Assembly: GCA_903837555.1 (NCBI GenBank)
Contig: CAILUV010000098.1
Coordinates: 1-64,000 of the forward strand
From: an uncultured Alphaproteobacteria bacterium
Lineage (GTDB): Bacteria; Pseudomonadota; Alphaproteobacteria; Micropepsales; Micropepsaceae
Direction: 5' to 3'
Length of the DNA stretch: 64,000 nucleotides
Made by a program: the position numbers and the translations under genes. Below are positions 10,429 to 20,278 of this stretch, piece by piece; position 1 is the first letter of the stretch, and every line of letters starts with the position of its first letter. The notes beneath the pieces are model-generated. The model saw nothing but the letters and a program-made list of their open reading frames with translations, made no database searches and was not told where the DNA came from.

Positions 10429-11217
10429 CTAGATGGCCAACTCTACCCAGACTGGCACGTGATCAGAGGGCTTTTCTGCCGCGCCGCGCACCTCCCGGTC
10501 GATGCCGCATTTTTTCAGCCGATCGGTGGCCTGGGGCGACAATAGAATATGATCGATGCGGATGCCGTTGTTGCGCTCCCATGATCCGAAATAGTCCCAG
10601 AAGGTGTAATGGCCGCCTTCGGGATGCAGGGCGCGGAAGGCGTCGGTGTAACCCAGATTCTCGATCCGGCGCAGCGCCGCCTTGGATTCGGGCTGGAACA
10701 GCGCGTCCTTCAGCCAGGCCTTGGGTTTGGCGGCGTCCTTGTCTTCGGGAATGATGTTGTAGTCGCCCATCAGCACGACCGGTTCTTCACTCGCCAAAAG
10801 TCTTTTGGCATGAATGCGCAGGCGCTCCAGCCAGGCCAGCTTGTAGTCAAACTTGGGGCCGGGCCAGGGATTGCCGTTGGGCGCGTAGATCGAGGCGATG
10901 CGCACCATGCCTTTGTCGCCCTTGACCATGGCTTCCAGATAGCGCGCATGATCGTCCAGCACATCATCGGCGGCGGGTAGGCGGGGCGTGACGTCTTCGA
11001 TGGGACGCTTCGACAGGATCGCAACGCCGTTATAGGTTTTTTGTCCGTGTACGGCGCAATTATAGCCCAGCGCCTCGAATGCCTCGCGCGGAAAGCCTTC
11101 ATCGACCGTCTTGATTTCCTGCAGGCAGACGACATCCGGATTGGCGTCTTTCAGCCAGGCCAGGGCAGGCTCCATGCGCGCCTTGATGGAGTTGACGTTC
11201 CAGGTGGCGATTTTCAT
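10429..11217 (-). CDS. xthA: Exodeoxyribonuclease III
   Basis: MKIATWNVNSIKARME...VCLQEIKTVDEGFP...GDYNIIPEDKD...RIDHILLSP. Confidence 0.93.
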   Translation of the reverse strand: MKIATWNVNSIKARMEPALAWLKDANPDVVCLQEIKTVDEGFPREAFEALGYNCAVHGQKTYNGVAILSKRPIEDVTPRLPAADDVLDDHARYLEAMVKGDKGMVRIASIYAPNGNPWPGPKFDYKLAWLERLRIHAKRLLASEEPVVLMGDYNIIPEDKDAAKPKAWLKDALFQPESKAALRRIENLGYTDAFRALHPEGGHYTFWDYFGSWERNNGIRIDHILLSPQATDRLKKCGIDREVRGAAEKPSDHVPVWVELAI

Positions 11218-11228
11218 CAGCCGTCTTC

Positions 11229-11561
11229 TTAAACTGTGAACGACGTGCCGCAGCCGCAGGATGCGGTCGCATTGGGATTGTTGATCTTGAACGCCTGGCC
11301 GATCAGATCATCGGTGAAATCGATTTCCGCGCCTGCCAGGAAATCCAGCGACACCGGATCGATCAGCACCCGGGCGCCGGCTTTTTCCACCACCAGGTCT
11401 TCGTCAAGCTGGGCTTCATCCAGCGCGAAATTATACTGAAAGCCCGAGCAGCCGCCGCCGGTGACCGCGACCCTGAGGGCTGCCGGGCGGCCTTCCGCCT
11501 TGATGATGTCGGCAATTCGCCGGGCGGCGCGGTCGGAAAGGGTAACGGGCATGGCGGTCAT
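11229..11561 (-). CDS. erpA: Iron-sulfur cluster insertion protein ErpA/HesB type
   Basis: VTGGGCSGFQYNF and NPNATASCGCGTSF cysteine motifs. Confidence 0.9.
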   Translation of the reverse strand: MTAMPVTLSDRAARRIADIIKAEGRPAALRVAVTGGGCSGFQYNFALDEAQLDEDLVVEKAGARVLIDPVSLDFLAGAEIDFTDDLIGQAFKINNPNATASCGCGTSFTV

Positions 11562-11619
11562 GGAGGTTCTTTCGGGGAACACTTGCAGTCTGAAACCTAC
11601 ACTCTATGTAGTCCTCACT

Positions 11620-12822
11620 ATGGCCGAAACCAACACCCCCACCGGCAAGCTTTTCGGCCCGATTGTCAGCCCGCCGGGGGCGCATGCCCCCTATGCCGCC
11701 AGCCCGCAGCAAAGCCGGGGCCGGCTGTATCCCGAACCCGAAAGCGCCACCCGCAGTTGCTATTCCCGCGACCGCGACCGCATCATCCATGCCACCGCCT
11801 TTCGTCGCCTCAAGCACAAGACCCAGGTCTTTGTGCAGCATGAAGGCGATTATTACCGCACCAGGCTGACCCATTCTCTGGAAGTGGCGCAACTGGCCCG
11901 CAGCCTGGCCCGCACGATTCAGGCCGATGAAGACCTGGCCGAGACGGTAGCGCTGGCGCACGACCTGGGCCACACGCCCTTCGGTCATGCCGGTGAAGAA
12001 GCCCTGGACGCGGTGACCAAGGATATCGGCGGCTTCGATCACAACGCCCATGCCTTGCGGCTGGTGACCAAGCTCGAGCATCGCTACGCCGATTTCGACG
12101 GGCTTAATCTGACATGGGAAACGCTCGAAGGGCTGGTCAAGCACAATGGCCCGCTGACAGGCGCCCAACCGGCGCCCATCGCCAGCTTCGACCAGCGCTG
12201 GCCGCTGGAACTGACGAGCTGGCCCGGTTTGGAAGCGCAACTGGCCGCGCTGGCCGACGATATCGCCTATGTCAGCCATGACATTGATGACGGGCTTCGC
12301 GCGGGGCTGTTCAACATTCACGACCTGCTGGAATGGCCGCTGGTGGACGCGCATGTGAAAGGCGTTCTGGCGCGGCATGGCGACAAGCTTGAGCTGTCGC
12401 GCTTTATCGGCGAGCTCATCCGTACACTGATAAGTGAGCTGATGGAGGATGTGCTGGATCAGACCCGCGCCAATCTGGCGGCGGGCCAGTTCGCCAGCGC
12501 CGCAGACTTGCGCGGCGCGGGCAGGGCCACGGCTGCTTTCTCGCCCGCCCTGCTGGAACGGGTCAAAGCGCTGAAGGGCTACCAGATGCGCAACATGTAC
12601 CGTCACCCCCGCGTCGCCGGATCAATGGAACGCGCGCAGGCTGTGGTCACCGACCTGTTCGGGGCTTTTGTTGCAAACCCGGACCTGCTGCCGCCCGACT
12701 GGGCCGTGGCCGCGCGCAAGGGCGTGCCCGGAACCGTGGCTCGGGACTATATCGCCGGCATGACCGACCGCTTCGCCCTGGCCGAATATCACCGGGTTTT
12801 CGGCACGGAAATCCAGCTTTAG
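11620..12822 (+). CDS. dgt: Deoxyguanosinetriphosphate triphosphohydrolase-like protein
   Basis: HD motif TRLTHSLEVAQLARS...ALAHDLGHTPFGHAGE; start trimmed to ATG at 11620. Confidence 0.92.
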   Translation: MAETNTPTGKLFGPIVSPPGAHAPYAASPQQSRGRLYPEPESATRSCYSRDRDRIIHATAFRRLKHKTQVFVQHEGDYYRTRLTHSLEVAQLARSLARTIQADEDLAETVALAHDLGHTPFGHAGEEALDAVTKDIGGFDHNAHALRLVTKLEHRYADFDGLNLTWETLEGLVKHNGPLTGAQPAPIASFDQRWPLELTSWPGLEAQLAALADDIAYVSHDIDDGLRAGLFNIHDLLEWPLVDAHVKGVLARHGDKLELSRFIGELIRTLISELMEDVLDQTRANLAAGQFASAADLRGAGRATAAFSPALLERVKALKGYQMRNMYRHPRVAGSMERAQAVVTDLFGAFVANPDLLPPDWAVAARKGVPGTVARDYIAGMTDRFALAEYHRVFGTEIQL

Positions 12823-12883
12823 AAGTCCATGATTCGCGCACGCGGCAGTGCTAAGATTGGCGCCAGCAGATTCGGGAACCTTC

Positions 12884-13807
12884 ATGGCCAATTACGAGCG
12901 CCGCGTGTACGAGCCCAGCGACGAAGTGCGGGTGTTCGACGGCTCGGAAGAAGATGATGACGTCGAAGGCTCGCGCCTGCCGTTGCTGATCGTGCTGGCA
13001 CTGCTGGTGCTGGCGATGTTCGCGGGCGTGGTGTGGCTGGCCTATACCCAGGGCGTGGCGCGGGGCAGGGGCGAAACTCCGATCCTCACGGCTGCCAACG
13101 GCCCGGAAAAAGTCGCGCCGCAGCAGCCGGGCGGCACCAACGTGCCGTATCAAGGCTTCAAGATTTACGACCAGCCCGCGCCGGCCGATGACGCGGCGGA
13201 CGAGGCGTTGCCGGTCGATGCGGCGCAGCCTGCGCCGGTTAAGCCAGCACCCGTTGCGTCTGCTCCGGTTGTGCCTGCGCCGGTTGCGGCCGCGCCCAAG
13301 CCCGCACCAGCGCCTGTCGCTGCCGCGCCAAAGCCCACGCTGTCGGTTACGGCTGCGGCCAAGCCCGCCGCAAGCACTCCGGCCAAGCCCGCGGCTGCGC
13401 CGCCCAAGACCGTCGCCTCACTGATCCAGCAAAATCAGGCCACGCCTCCGCCAGCCGCCAAGCCGGCGGCATCTCTGCCGGCCACGAGCCCGGCCACCGG
13501 CGCGCCCCGTGCCTTGACCCCGGCCGCTCCAGCGCCCGCCGCTGCGGCGCCCGCGGCTTCCGGTTCCTATGTGCTGCAGATCGGCGCCTTCAAGAGCCAG
13601 GCTGAGGCAGATGCCGCCTGGCGCGCCTATCGCGGCAAGCATGCCGCCCTGCTGACGGGCTATTCGCCCGACGTGCGTCAGGTCGAGCTTGGCGAAAAAG
13701 GCACCTGGTACCGGCTGCGCATCGCCGGCTTCAACGATCGCGAAGTGGCCAGCGCCCTTTGCGACCGCCTGAAAGCCGATGGCGGCGGCTGCTTCCTCGG
13801 CAGGTAA
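12884..13807 (+). CDS. SPOR domain-containing membrane protein
   Basis: One TM helix, long Ala/Pro linker, C-terminal SYVLQIGAFKSQAEADAAWRAYRGKH SPOR repeat. Confidence 0.9.
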   Translation: MANYERRVYEPSDEVRVFDGSEEDDDVEGSRLPLLIVLALLVLAMFAGVVWLAYTQGVARGRGETPILTAANGPEKVAPQQPGGTNVPYQGFKIYDQPAPADDAADEALPVDAAQPAPVKPAPVASAPVVPAPVAAAPKPAPAPVAAAPKPTLSVTAAAKPAASTPAKPAAAPPKTVASLIQQNQATPPPAAKPAASLPATSPATGAPRALTPAAPAPAAAAPAASGSYVLQIGAFKSQAEADAAWRAYRGKHAALLTGYSPDVRQVELGEKGTWYRLRIAGFNDREVASALCDRLKADGGGCFLGR

Positions 13808-13808
13808 A

Positions 13809-14822
13809 ATGCGATCTCGGGCAATCTATGGCTGCGCGGGCCTTACCCTGTCGGCGGCGGAACGAGACTTCTTCCGTGACGTGAAGCCGTGGGGCTTCAT
13901 CCTCTTCGCGCGAAACATCAGCGATGCCGCACAAGTCCGTACACTGATTACACAATTGCGTGACACGGTGGGCGACGGAAAGGCCCCGGTCCTGATCGAC
14001 CAGGAAGGCGGTCGTGTCGCCCGGCTTAAGCCGCCCCAGTGGCAGGCCCGCCCCCCGGCGGCCGTCTTCGGAGCCTTGCATCAAGCCAACCCCGAGGCCG
14101 CCCGAGAGGCGACCTATCTCAACGCCCGGCTGATTGCCCACGACCTGGCAGAGCTGGGGATCAATGTGGACTGCCTGCCGGTGCTGGATGTGCCGGTGCC
14201 GGGCGCCCATGACATTATCGGCGACCGGGCCTTCGCCACCGATCCAGGCACCATCATCACCCTGGCCAGGGCCCAGATCGAAGGCCTGATCGATGGCGGC
14301 GTCCTGCCGGTCATGAAGCACATCCCTGGCCATGGCCGGGCCGGGGCCGACAGCCACCTGGCGCTGCCGCGGGTGCCGGCAACTGTGGAAGAACTCAGCG
14401 CCAGCGATTTCGTGACCTTCCGCAGCCTTGACCAGTGCCCGATCGCGATGACAGCGCATGTTGTCTATGAGTCGATTGATCCACAGCGTCCTGCGACCAC
14501 CAGCCCCAAAGTCATTCGGGATGTGATACGCGGTGAGATAGGATTTAACGGGCTTTTGATGTCGGACGACCTTTCCATGAAGGCGCTCGACGGGCCTTTA
14601 TCGGTGCGCACCAAGGCAGCCCTTTTCGCGGGTTGCGACCTGGTGCTCCACTGCAATGGCGATATGGACGAAATGCGCGACGTGGCATCGGAAGTGAAGG
14701 CATTGGAGGGCTTGATGCAGAAGCGCAGCGAGCAGGCGCTGGCCCAGCTTCGCGCGCCTGCGCCGTTCGATCCGGCCGCTGCCGCGGCGCGTCTGACCAG
14801 CCTGTTGGGAGCGTCCGCATGA
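13809..14822 (+). CDS. nagZ: Beta-N-acetylhexosaminidase
   Basis: GFILFARNI, DQEGGRVARLKPP, MKHIPGHGRAGADSHLALPRV. Confidence 0.93.
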   Translation: MRSRAIYGCAGLTLSAAERDFFRDVKPWGFILFARNISDAAQVRTLITQLRDTVGDGKAPVLIDQEGGRVARLKPPQWQARPPAAVFGALHQANPEAAREATYLNARLIAHDLAELGINVDCLPVLDVPVPGAHDIIGDRAFATDPGTIITLARAQIEGLIDGGVLPVMKHIPGHGRAGADSHLALPRVPATVEELSASDFVTFRSLDQCPIAMTAHVVYESIDPQRPATTSPKVIRDVIRGEIGFNGLLMSDDLSMKALDGPLSVRTKAALFAGCDLVLHCNGDMDEMRDVASEVKALEGLMQKRSEQALAQLRAPAPFDPAAAAARLTSLLGASA

Positions 14823-15652
14823 GCGCCGAACAGGCCGAGAATTTCGGCGAATTCGAAGCCACCGCGCTGGCCAATGATGACGAAGCGCTGCTGATCCAGG
14901 TCGACGGCTTTGAAGGTCCGCTGGATCTGTTGCTGACCCTGGCCCGCAACCAGAAGGTCGATATCGCCAAGATCTCGATCCTGAAGCTGGCTGAGCAGTA
15001 TCTGGAATTCGTCGAGAGCGCCAAGAAGCTCAATCTCGAACTGGCCGCCGACTATCTGGTGATGGCGGCGTGGCTGGCCTACCTGAAATCCCGCCTGATC
15101 CTGCCGCAGGAAAAGGGCCCCGACGGCGAACCCACCGCCGACGAAATGGCCACGCGCCTGCGCTGGCGCCTGCAGCGGCTGGACGCGATGCGCGCCATGT
15201 CGACCCGGTTGATGGGCCGCGAGCGGCTGGACCGCGACGTGTTCGGGCGCGGCGATCCCGAACCCGTCAATGTGGTCAAGCTTCGGACCTACAAAGACAC
15301 GATGTACGACCTCTTGACCGCCTACGCGACCGACCGGGCACGCAAGCTGGGCGGCAAGGCCTATCGCCCCCAGATGGCCCCGGTGCTGGCCATTGAGGAG
15401 GCGCGCGAGCGGCTGGAGCGGATGCTGGGCAAGATTTCCGACTGGAGCGCCCTGACCACCCTGCTGCCCTTCGAATGGACCGGCGGCAATCGGCGGCGCT
15501 CGGCAATGGCCTCGACCCTGCTGGCGGCGCTGGAGATGGCCCGCGACGGCAAGGTCCAGCTTCAGCAGGCCTCGCCCTTTGCCGAGATTTATGTCCGGGA
15601 TGGCCAGAGGGGCCAGGACATTCCCAGTGAGGCGTCCGCGCCGGGAGCATGA
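14819..15652 (+). CDS. scpA: Segregation and condensation protein A
   Basis: LIQVDGFEGPLDLLLTLARNQKVDIAKISILKLAEQYLEF. Confidence 0.93.
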   Translation: MSAEQAENFGEFEATALANDDEALLIQVDGFEGPLDLLLTLARNQKVDIAKISILKLAEQYLEFVESAKKLNLELAADYLVMAAWLAYLKSRLILPQEKGPDGEPTADEMATRLRWRLQRLDAMRAMSTRLMGRERLDRDVFGRGDPEPVNVVKLRTYKDTMYDLLTAYATDRARKLGGKAYRPQMAPVLAIEEARERLERMLGKISDWSALTTLLPFEWTGGNRRRSAMASTLLAALEMARDGKVQLQQASPFAEIYVRDGQRGQDIPSEASAPGA

Positions 15653-15653
15653 C

Positions 15654-16370
15654 ATGAGCAGCGTAGCGAAGATGATATCCGAGATCGAAAACCAGATGGA
15701 CGCCGAGACCGAAGACAAGCAGGGCGAGGTCGCCAACCCCGAGCATCTGCGGATGGTCGAGGCTTTGCTGTTCGCCGCCTCCGAGCCGCTGGACCAAAAG
15801 GCGCTGTCAACATCGCTGCCGGAAGGCGCGGACGTTGCGGGCGTTCTGAAAGCCCTTGAAGCAGTATATGAGAAGCGCGGTGTAAACCTTTGCTGTGTCG
15901 CGGGAAAATATCAGTTCCGCACCGCCAGCGATCTGGCCTTCCTGTTGCGCAAGGAACAACCGGAACAGAAGCGCCTGTCCAAGGCCGCCATCGAAACCCT
16001 GGCCATCATCTCCTACCATCAGCCTGTCACCCGGGCGGAGATCGAGGACATTCGCGGTGTCGCCATGTCCAAGGGCACCATCGACATCCTGATGGAGATC
16101 GGCTGGATCAAGATCCGTGGCCGCAAGCGCACCCCGGGCCGCCCGGTCACCTACGGCACCACCGAGGCCTTCCTGGTCCAGTTCGGGCTGGAAAGCATCG
16201 GCCACCTGCCGGGCCTGGACGAGCTCAAGGCCGCCGGCTTCCTGGAAGCCATCCCGCCGTCGGGCTTCGACGTGCCCAACCCGTCCGACGAGCTGGGCGC
16301 CGACGAAGACCCGTATGATCCCAACGAGCCGGAAATGGCGACGGGATCGGCCAATCTGGACGAGGCGTAA
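15654..16370 (+). CDS. scpB: Segregation and condensation protein B
   Basis: RMVEALLFAASEPLD...AIETLAIISYHQPVTRAEIEDIRGVAMSKGTIDILMEIGWI. Confidence 0.93.
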   Translation: MSSVAKMISEIENQMDAETEDKQGEVANPEHLRMVEALLFAASEPLDQKALSTSLPEGADVAGVLKALEAVYEKRGVNLCCVAGKYQFRTASDLAFLLRKEQPEQKRLSKAAIETLAIISYHQPVTRAEIEDIRGVAMSKGTIDILMEIGWIKIRGRKRTPGRPVTYGTTEAFLVQFGLESIGHLPGLDELKAAGFLEAIPPSGFDVPNPSDELGADEDPYDPNEPEMATGSANLDEA

Positions 16371-16380
16371 AACCTGTCCT

Positions 16381-16456
16381 CCATGGCCGGGCTCGACCCG
16401 GCCATCCATCTTCCTTCGGAAGTAAATTGGATGGGCGGCTCGGAGGCCGCCCATGG
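16381..16456. repeat. Composite palindromic intergenic element (two perfect 9-bp-arm hairpins plus a central stem)
   Basis: ATGGCCGGG(ctcga)CCCGGCCAT at 16383-16405; CTTCC(ttc)GGAAG; ATGGGCGGC(tcggag)GCCGCCCAT at 16431-16454; starts and ends with CCATGG. Confidence 0.7.
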
Positions 16457-16466
16457 TGAGTGGCCG

Positions 16467-16970
16467 TTACGGCTTTTCGGCGTCCGCCTTCATCCGTTCC
16501 ATCGCGGCCTGGAAGCGGACCTTGCGGCCGTCCACGGCGGCGGTGCGCGCCTTGGCGTCCGGCAATCCATTCTGGTTCCAGATCAGCGCATAGGTCAGGC
16601 GCGAGGTGGTGGTGGTCAGCGGCTCGATCGCCATGGTGCCGTGATAGAAGACCGGCGTGAACGGCTGGGCGTAGGTGTAGGAATAGCGGGTGCGCGCCAC
16701 GACATTCTCCACCACCGGGCCGGCGGGGGTGACGATGGTGCGCAGCGAGCCCAGATCGCCTTTGCCTTTGTCCACGGTGCAGGGCAGGTCGATATACTTG
16801 CCGATGGCGCACCAGTCTTCGCCGCCGACCTTCTTCCAGGCTTCATCGGCGGGGCGGGCGATATCGATGCTGAACAGCAGCGTCACCCAGTCGGCGGGCT
16901 GCGGGGTCTGGGCGGACGCGCCGCCAATTCCAAGCGCCAGCATGGCCGACGCGACTAGAAAAGTTCTCAT
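16467..16970 (-). CDS. Secreted SRPBCC-like protein
   Basis: Signal peptide MRTFLVASAMLALGIGGASA; START/SRPBCC-like layout; start trimmed to 16970. Confidence 0.65.
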   Translation of the reverse strand: MRTFLVASAMLALGIGGASAQTPQPADWVTLLFSIDIARPADEAWKKVGGEDWCAIGKYIDLPCTVDKGKGDLGSLRTIVTPAGPVVENVVARTRYSYTYAQPFTPVFYHGTMAIEPLTTTTSRLTYALIWNQNGLPDAKARTAAVDGRKVRFQAAMERMKADAEKP

Positions 16971-17029
16971 GGAAATCTCCCTCATTATGTCCGCTGCCGC
17001 TCGCTTGGGCTCGCGGCGTTCGTAGCTAG

Positions 17030-17050
17030 AAATGGTCCACTGGACCATTT
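17030..17050. promoter_or_regulatory. Perfect palindrome upstream of the SRPBCC-like gene, candidate operator
   Basis: AAATGGTCCA-c-TGGACCATTT, 10-bp arms; a second IR GTTTGC(tatagg)GCAAAC at 17052-17069. Confidence 0.5.
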
Positions 17051-17071
17051 CGTTTGCTATAGGGCAAACCG

Positions 17072-18232
17072 CTACTCACCCTCCAGTTCGACTACCACAG
17101 CTTCGCCGTTTTCCAGCGCGATGGCCAGATCGCCCTTGCGCATGGCAATGGCGTCGTTGCCAAAAACCTCGGCCCGCCAGCCATGCAGGGCGGCCACGTC
17201 TTCGTCCTCATTGGCCGCCAGTTTTTCGATATCCTCGGCATTGGCGATCAGGCGCGGCGCGACGCCGGCAGCCTCGGCCCGCAGCCGCAGCAGGGTTTTG
17301 AGCAGGTCCACCACGGCGGGTGAGGGCTCGCGGCGGCGGCGCTGCTTGTTCTCGGTCATGGCGCCTTCCGGCGGAGCGGCGGTCATGCCGACGGCGATGG
17401 CGTCCATCAGCCCCTTGCCCAGCTTGGAATTGGCAAAGCCCTTGGGGACCGCGCGGATGCGTTCCAGCGCCTCGGCTGACTCCGGCGGATGGGCCGCGAT
17501 TTCGGTCAGGGCTTCGTCCTTGAGCACCCTGCCACGCGGGATGTCGCGGGCCTGGGCCTCGCGCTCGCGCCAGGCGGCCAGCGCCGCCAGCACCGCCAGG
17601 AAGCGCTTGTTGCTGGTGCGCGGCTTCAGCCGCTTCCAGGACTGGTCGGGATCGAGCTTGTAAAGATGCGGATCCTGCAGTGCCGCCACATCCTCGGCGA
17701 CCCAGGCGAAGCGCCCGGTCTTTTCCAGCCGCGCCTTCATCCACTCATAGATCACGCAAAGATGGGTGACGTCGGCCAGCGCATATTCGAGCTGGCGCTT
17801 GGACAGCGGGCGATGGCTCCAGTCGGTGAAGCGCGCCGATTTGTCGATTTCCACCTTCGCGATCTTGCGCGCCAGGGTTTCATAGGACGCCGCATCGCCA
17901 AAGCCACAGACCATGGCGGCGATCTGGCTGTCGAACAGCGGATTGGGCAGCACGCCGCCCTGCAGGTAGAAGATTTCGATATCCTGCCGCGCCGCATGCA
18001 TCACCTTGACGATGTCGGGCCGGGCGATCAGTTCGTAGAACGGCTTCAGGTCCATGCCCGGCGCGAGGGGATCGATGATGCCCTCGATGCCGGGGGCGGC
18101 CACCTGGATCAGGCACAGCTTGGGATAATAGGTCTGATCGCGCAGGAATTCGGTATCCAGCGCCAGATAGGGGGCGTGCGCCAGTTCAGTCAGAAAGGCT
18201 GCCAGTGCCTCGTTTGTTTCGACAATCCGCAT
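17072..18232 (-). CDS. rnd: Ribonuclease D
   Basis: YLALDTEFLRDQTYYPKLCLIQVA; HRPLSKRQLEYALADVTHL; HRDC-type C-terminus. Confidence 0.94.
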   Translation of the reverse strand: MRIVETNEALAAFLTELAHAPYLALDTEFLRDQTYYPKLCLIQVAAPGIEGIIDPLAPGMDLKPFYELIARPDIVKVMHAARQDIEIFYLQGGVLPNPLFDSQIAAMVCGFGDAASYETLARKIAKVEIDKSARFTDWSHRPLSKRQLEYALADVTHLCVIYEWMKARLEKTGRFAWVAEDVAALQDPHLYKLDPDQSWKRLKPRTSNKRFLAVLAALAAWREREAQARDIPRGRVLKDEALTEIAAHPPESAEALERIRAVPKGFANSKLGKGLMDAIAVGMTAAPPEGAMTENKQRRRREPSPAVVDLLKTLLRLRAEAAGVAPRLIANAEDIEKLAANEDEDVAALHGWRAEVFGNDAIAMRKGDLAIALENGEAVVVELEGE

Positions 18233-18391
18233 ACTGACCGTGATAGCGGGATTCGCCGCCCTGTGGTTGATTTAGTGGGCCGCCAAAGCGCGATTCTGAC
18301 GCAAAAACCGGGCGTTTCGAAAGGTTTGCCCCGCCCTTGACCGGCCCCCCATAAACCGCCAAAAACCCTGCGTTTCCTTGGAAAAACCGCC

Positions 18392-20197
18392 ATGCACGCC
18401 TATCGCACCCACACCTGCGGCCAGCTTCGCAAGGCCGATGTCGGGCAAACCGTCCGCCTGTCGGGCTGGGTCAACCGGCGCCGCGACCATGGCGGGCTGA
18501 TCTTCATCGACCTGCGCGACCATTACGGCATCACCCAGTGCGTGATCGAGCCCGATGCGGCCGCCTTCGCCACCGTCGACACCGCCCGCTCGGAATGGGT
18601 GTTGACCTTTACGGGCAAAGTGGTCGCCCGCAGCGACGAGACCGTGAACAAGGACCTGTCGACCGGCGAGGTCGAACTGCGCATCGAGACCGCCACGGTG
18701 CAGAGCCAGGCCCAGGAACTGCCGCTGCCGGTGTTCAGCGATCACGATTATCCCGAAGACACGCGCCTGACCTACCGCTTCCTCGACCTGCGGCGCGAGC
18801 GGCTGCACAAGAACATCATGCTGCGGGCCAATATCGTGACGTCTTTGCGCAAGCGCATGGTCGCGCAGGGCTTCACCGAATTCCAGACTCCGATCCTCAC
18901 CGCGTCCTCGCCGGAAGGGGCACGCGACTTCCTGGTGCCGTCGCGCCGTTATCCGGGCCAGTTCTATGCGCTGCCGCAGGCGCCGCAGCAGTTCAAGCAG
19001 CTCATCATGGTGGCGGGCTTTGACCGCTACTTCCAGATCGCGCCCTGTTTCCGCGACGAAGACGGCCGCGCCGACCGCTCGCCGGGCGAGTTCTACCAGC
19101 TCGATCTGGAAATGAGCTTCGTGACCCAGGACGACGTTTTCGCCGCCGTCGCGCCGGTGCTGGCCGGCGTGTTCGAGGAATTCGGGCAGGGCAAGAAAGT
19201 CACCCCGCATGACCAATTTCCGCGCATTCCCTATGCCGAGGCGATGCTGAAATACGGCAGCGACAAGCCGGACCTGCGCAATCCCATCGAGATCGTCGAT
19301 GTCAGCGAAATCTTCGGCCGCGCCGAGGTCGAGTTCAAAGCCTTCAAGAACAAGACCGTGCGCGCCATTCCGGCGCCGGGCGCCGGGCCGCAGCCGCGCA
19401 GCTTCTTCGACAAGCTCAACGAATGGGCCCGCGGCGAAGGTGCCGCCGGCCTTGGTTACATTCAGTTTGAAGACGAGGGCGGCGCGCTGGTGGGCAAGGG
19501 CCCCATCGCCAAGTTCATCACTGGCGCGGCGCTGGCCGACATGGCCAAGCTGGCCAAGGTGAAGGCGGGTGATGCGCTGTTCTTCAGCGCAGACGCCAAG
19601 GCCGACCGCGCCGCCAACCTGGCCGGTCAGGCGCGCACCCGCATCGGGCGTGAGCTGAACCTGATCCCGGACGGCGAATACAAGTTCTGCTGGATCGTCG
19701 ACTTCCCCATGTATGAGTGGAACGAAGACGACAAGAAGATCGACTTCTCGCACAATCCCTTCTCGATGCCGCAGTTCGACCGCGACAAGTTCCTCGCGCT
19801 GGGCAATGACGACAAGGACACGATTCTGGGCATGAAGGCCTACCAGTACGACATTGTCTGCAACGGCTATGAATTGTCGTCGGGTGCCATCCGCAACCAC
19901 GACCCGGACGTGATGCTGAAGGCCTTTGAAATTGCCGGCTATGCCCGCGAGGAGACCGAGGAAAAGTTCAAGGGCATGATCAACGCCTTCCGCCACGGCG
20001 CTCCGCCCCATGGCGGCACCGCGCCAGGCATCGACCGCATCGTGATGCTGCTGGCGGGCGAAGAAAACCTGCGCGAAGTCACCATGTTCCCGATGACCCA
20101 GTCGGCGCAGGACCTGCTGATGAACGCGCCCAGCCCCGCTGCGCCCAAGCAGCTCAAGGAGCTGCACCTGCGCGTGGTGTATCCGGAAAAAACCTGA
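18392..20197 (+). CDS. aspS: Aspartyl-tRNA synthetase
   Basis: [76 protein letters not shown]. Confidence 0.96.
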   Translation: MHAYRTHTCGQLRKADVGQTVRLSGWVNRRRDHGGLIFIDLRDHYGITQCVIEPDAAAFATVDTARSEWVLTFTGKVVARSDETVNKDLSTGEVELRIETATVQSQAQELPLPVFSDHDYPEDTRLTYRFLDLRRERLHKNIMLRANIVTSLRKRMVAQGFTEFQTPILTASSPEGARDFLVPSRRYPGQFYALPQAPQQFKQLIMVAGFDRYFQIAPCFRDEDGRADRSPGEFYQLDLEMSFVTQDDVFAAVAPVLAGVFEEFGQGKKVTPHDQFPRIPYAEAMLKYGSDKPDLRNPIEIVDVSEIFGRAEVEFKAFKNKTVRAIPAPGAGPQPRSFFDKLNEWARGEGAAGLGYIQFEDEGGALVGKGPIAKFITGAALADMAKLAKVKAGDALFFSADAKADRAANLAGQARTRIGRELNLIPDGEYKFCWIVDFPMYEWNEDDKKIDFSHNPFSMPQFDRDKFLALGNDDKDTILGMKAYQYDIVCNGYELSSGAIRNHDPDVMLKAFEIAGYAREETEEKFKGMINAFRHGAPPHGGTAPGIDRIVMLLAGEENLREVTMFPMTQSAQDLLMNAPSPAAPKQLKELHLRVVYPEKT

Positions 20198-20221
20198 AGC
20201 CGAAGAGGGCAACAGAACAAA

Positions 20222-20254
20222 TAAAAAGGGCGGCTTTTCAGCCGCCCTTTTTTG
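20222..20254. terminator. Intrinsic terminator between convergent aspS and atpF (possibly bidirectional)
   Basis: aaaaaGGGCGGCTtttcAGCCGCCCttttttggg. Confidence 0.85.
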
Positions 20255-20278
20255 GGTCTAGCGCCCCACCTGAATTGG

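Noticed and set aside
13190-13560. Repetitive Ala/Pro-rich tract, possible tandem repeat locus
   Set aside because: It is the periplasmic linker of the SPOR protein; irregular Ala/Pro codons, not a DNA repeat array or CRISPR.
18272-20212. 646-aa minus-strand ORF opposite aspS
   Set aside because: Antisense of a clear aspS; composition (His/Arg/Gly/Asp-rich) is typical of high-GC shadow ORFs and shows no domain motif.
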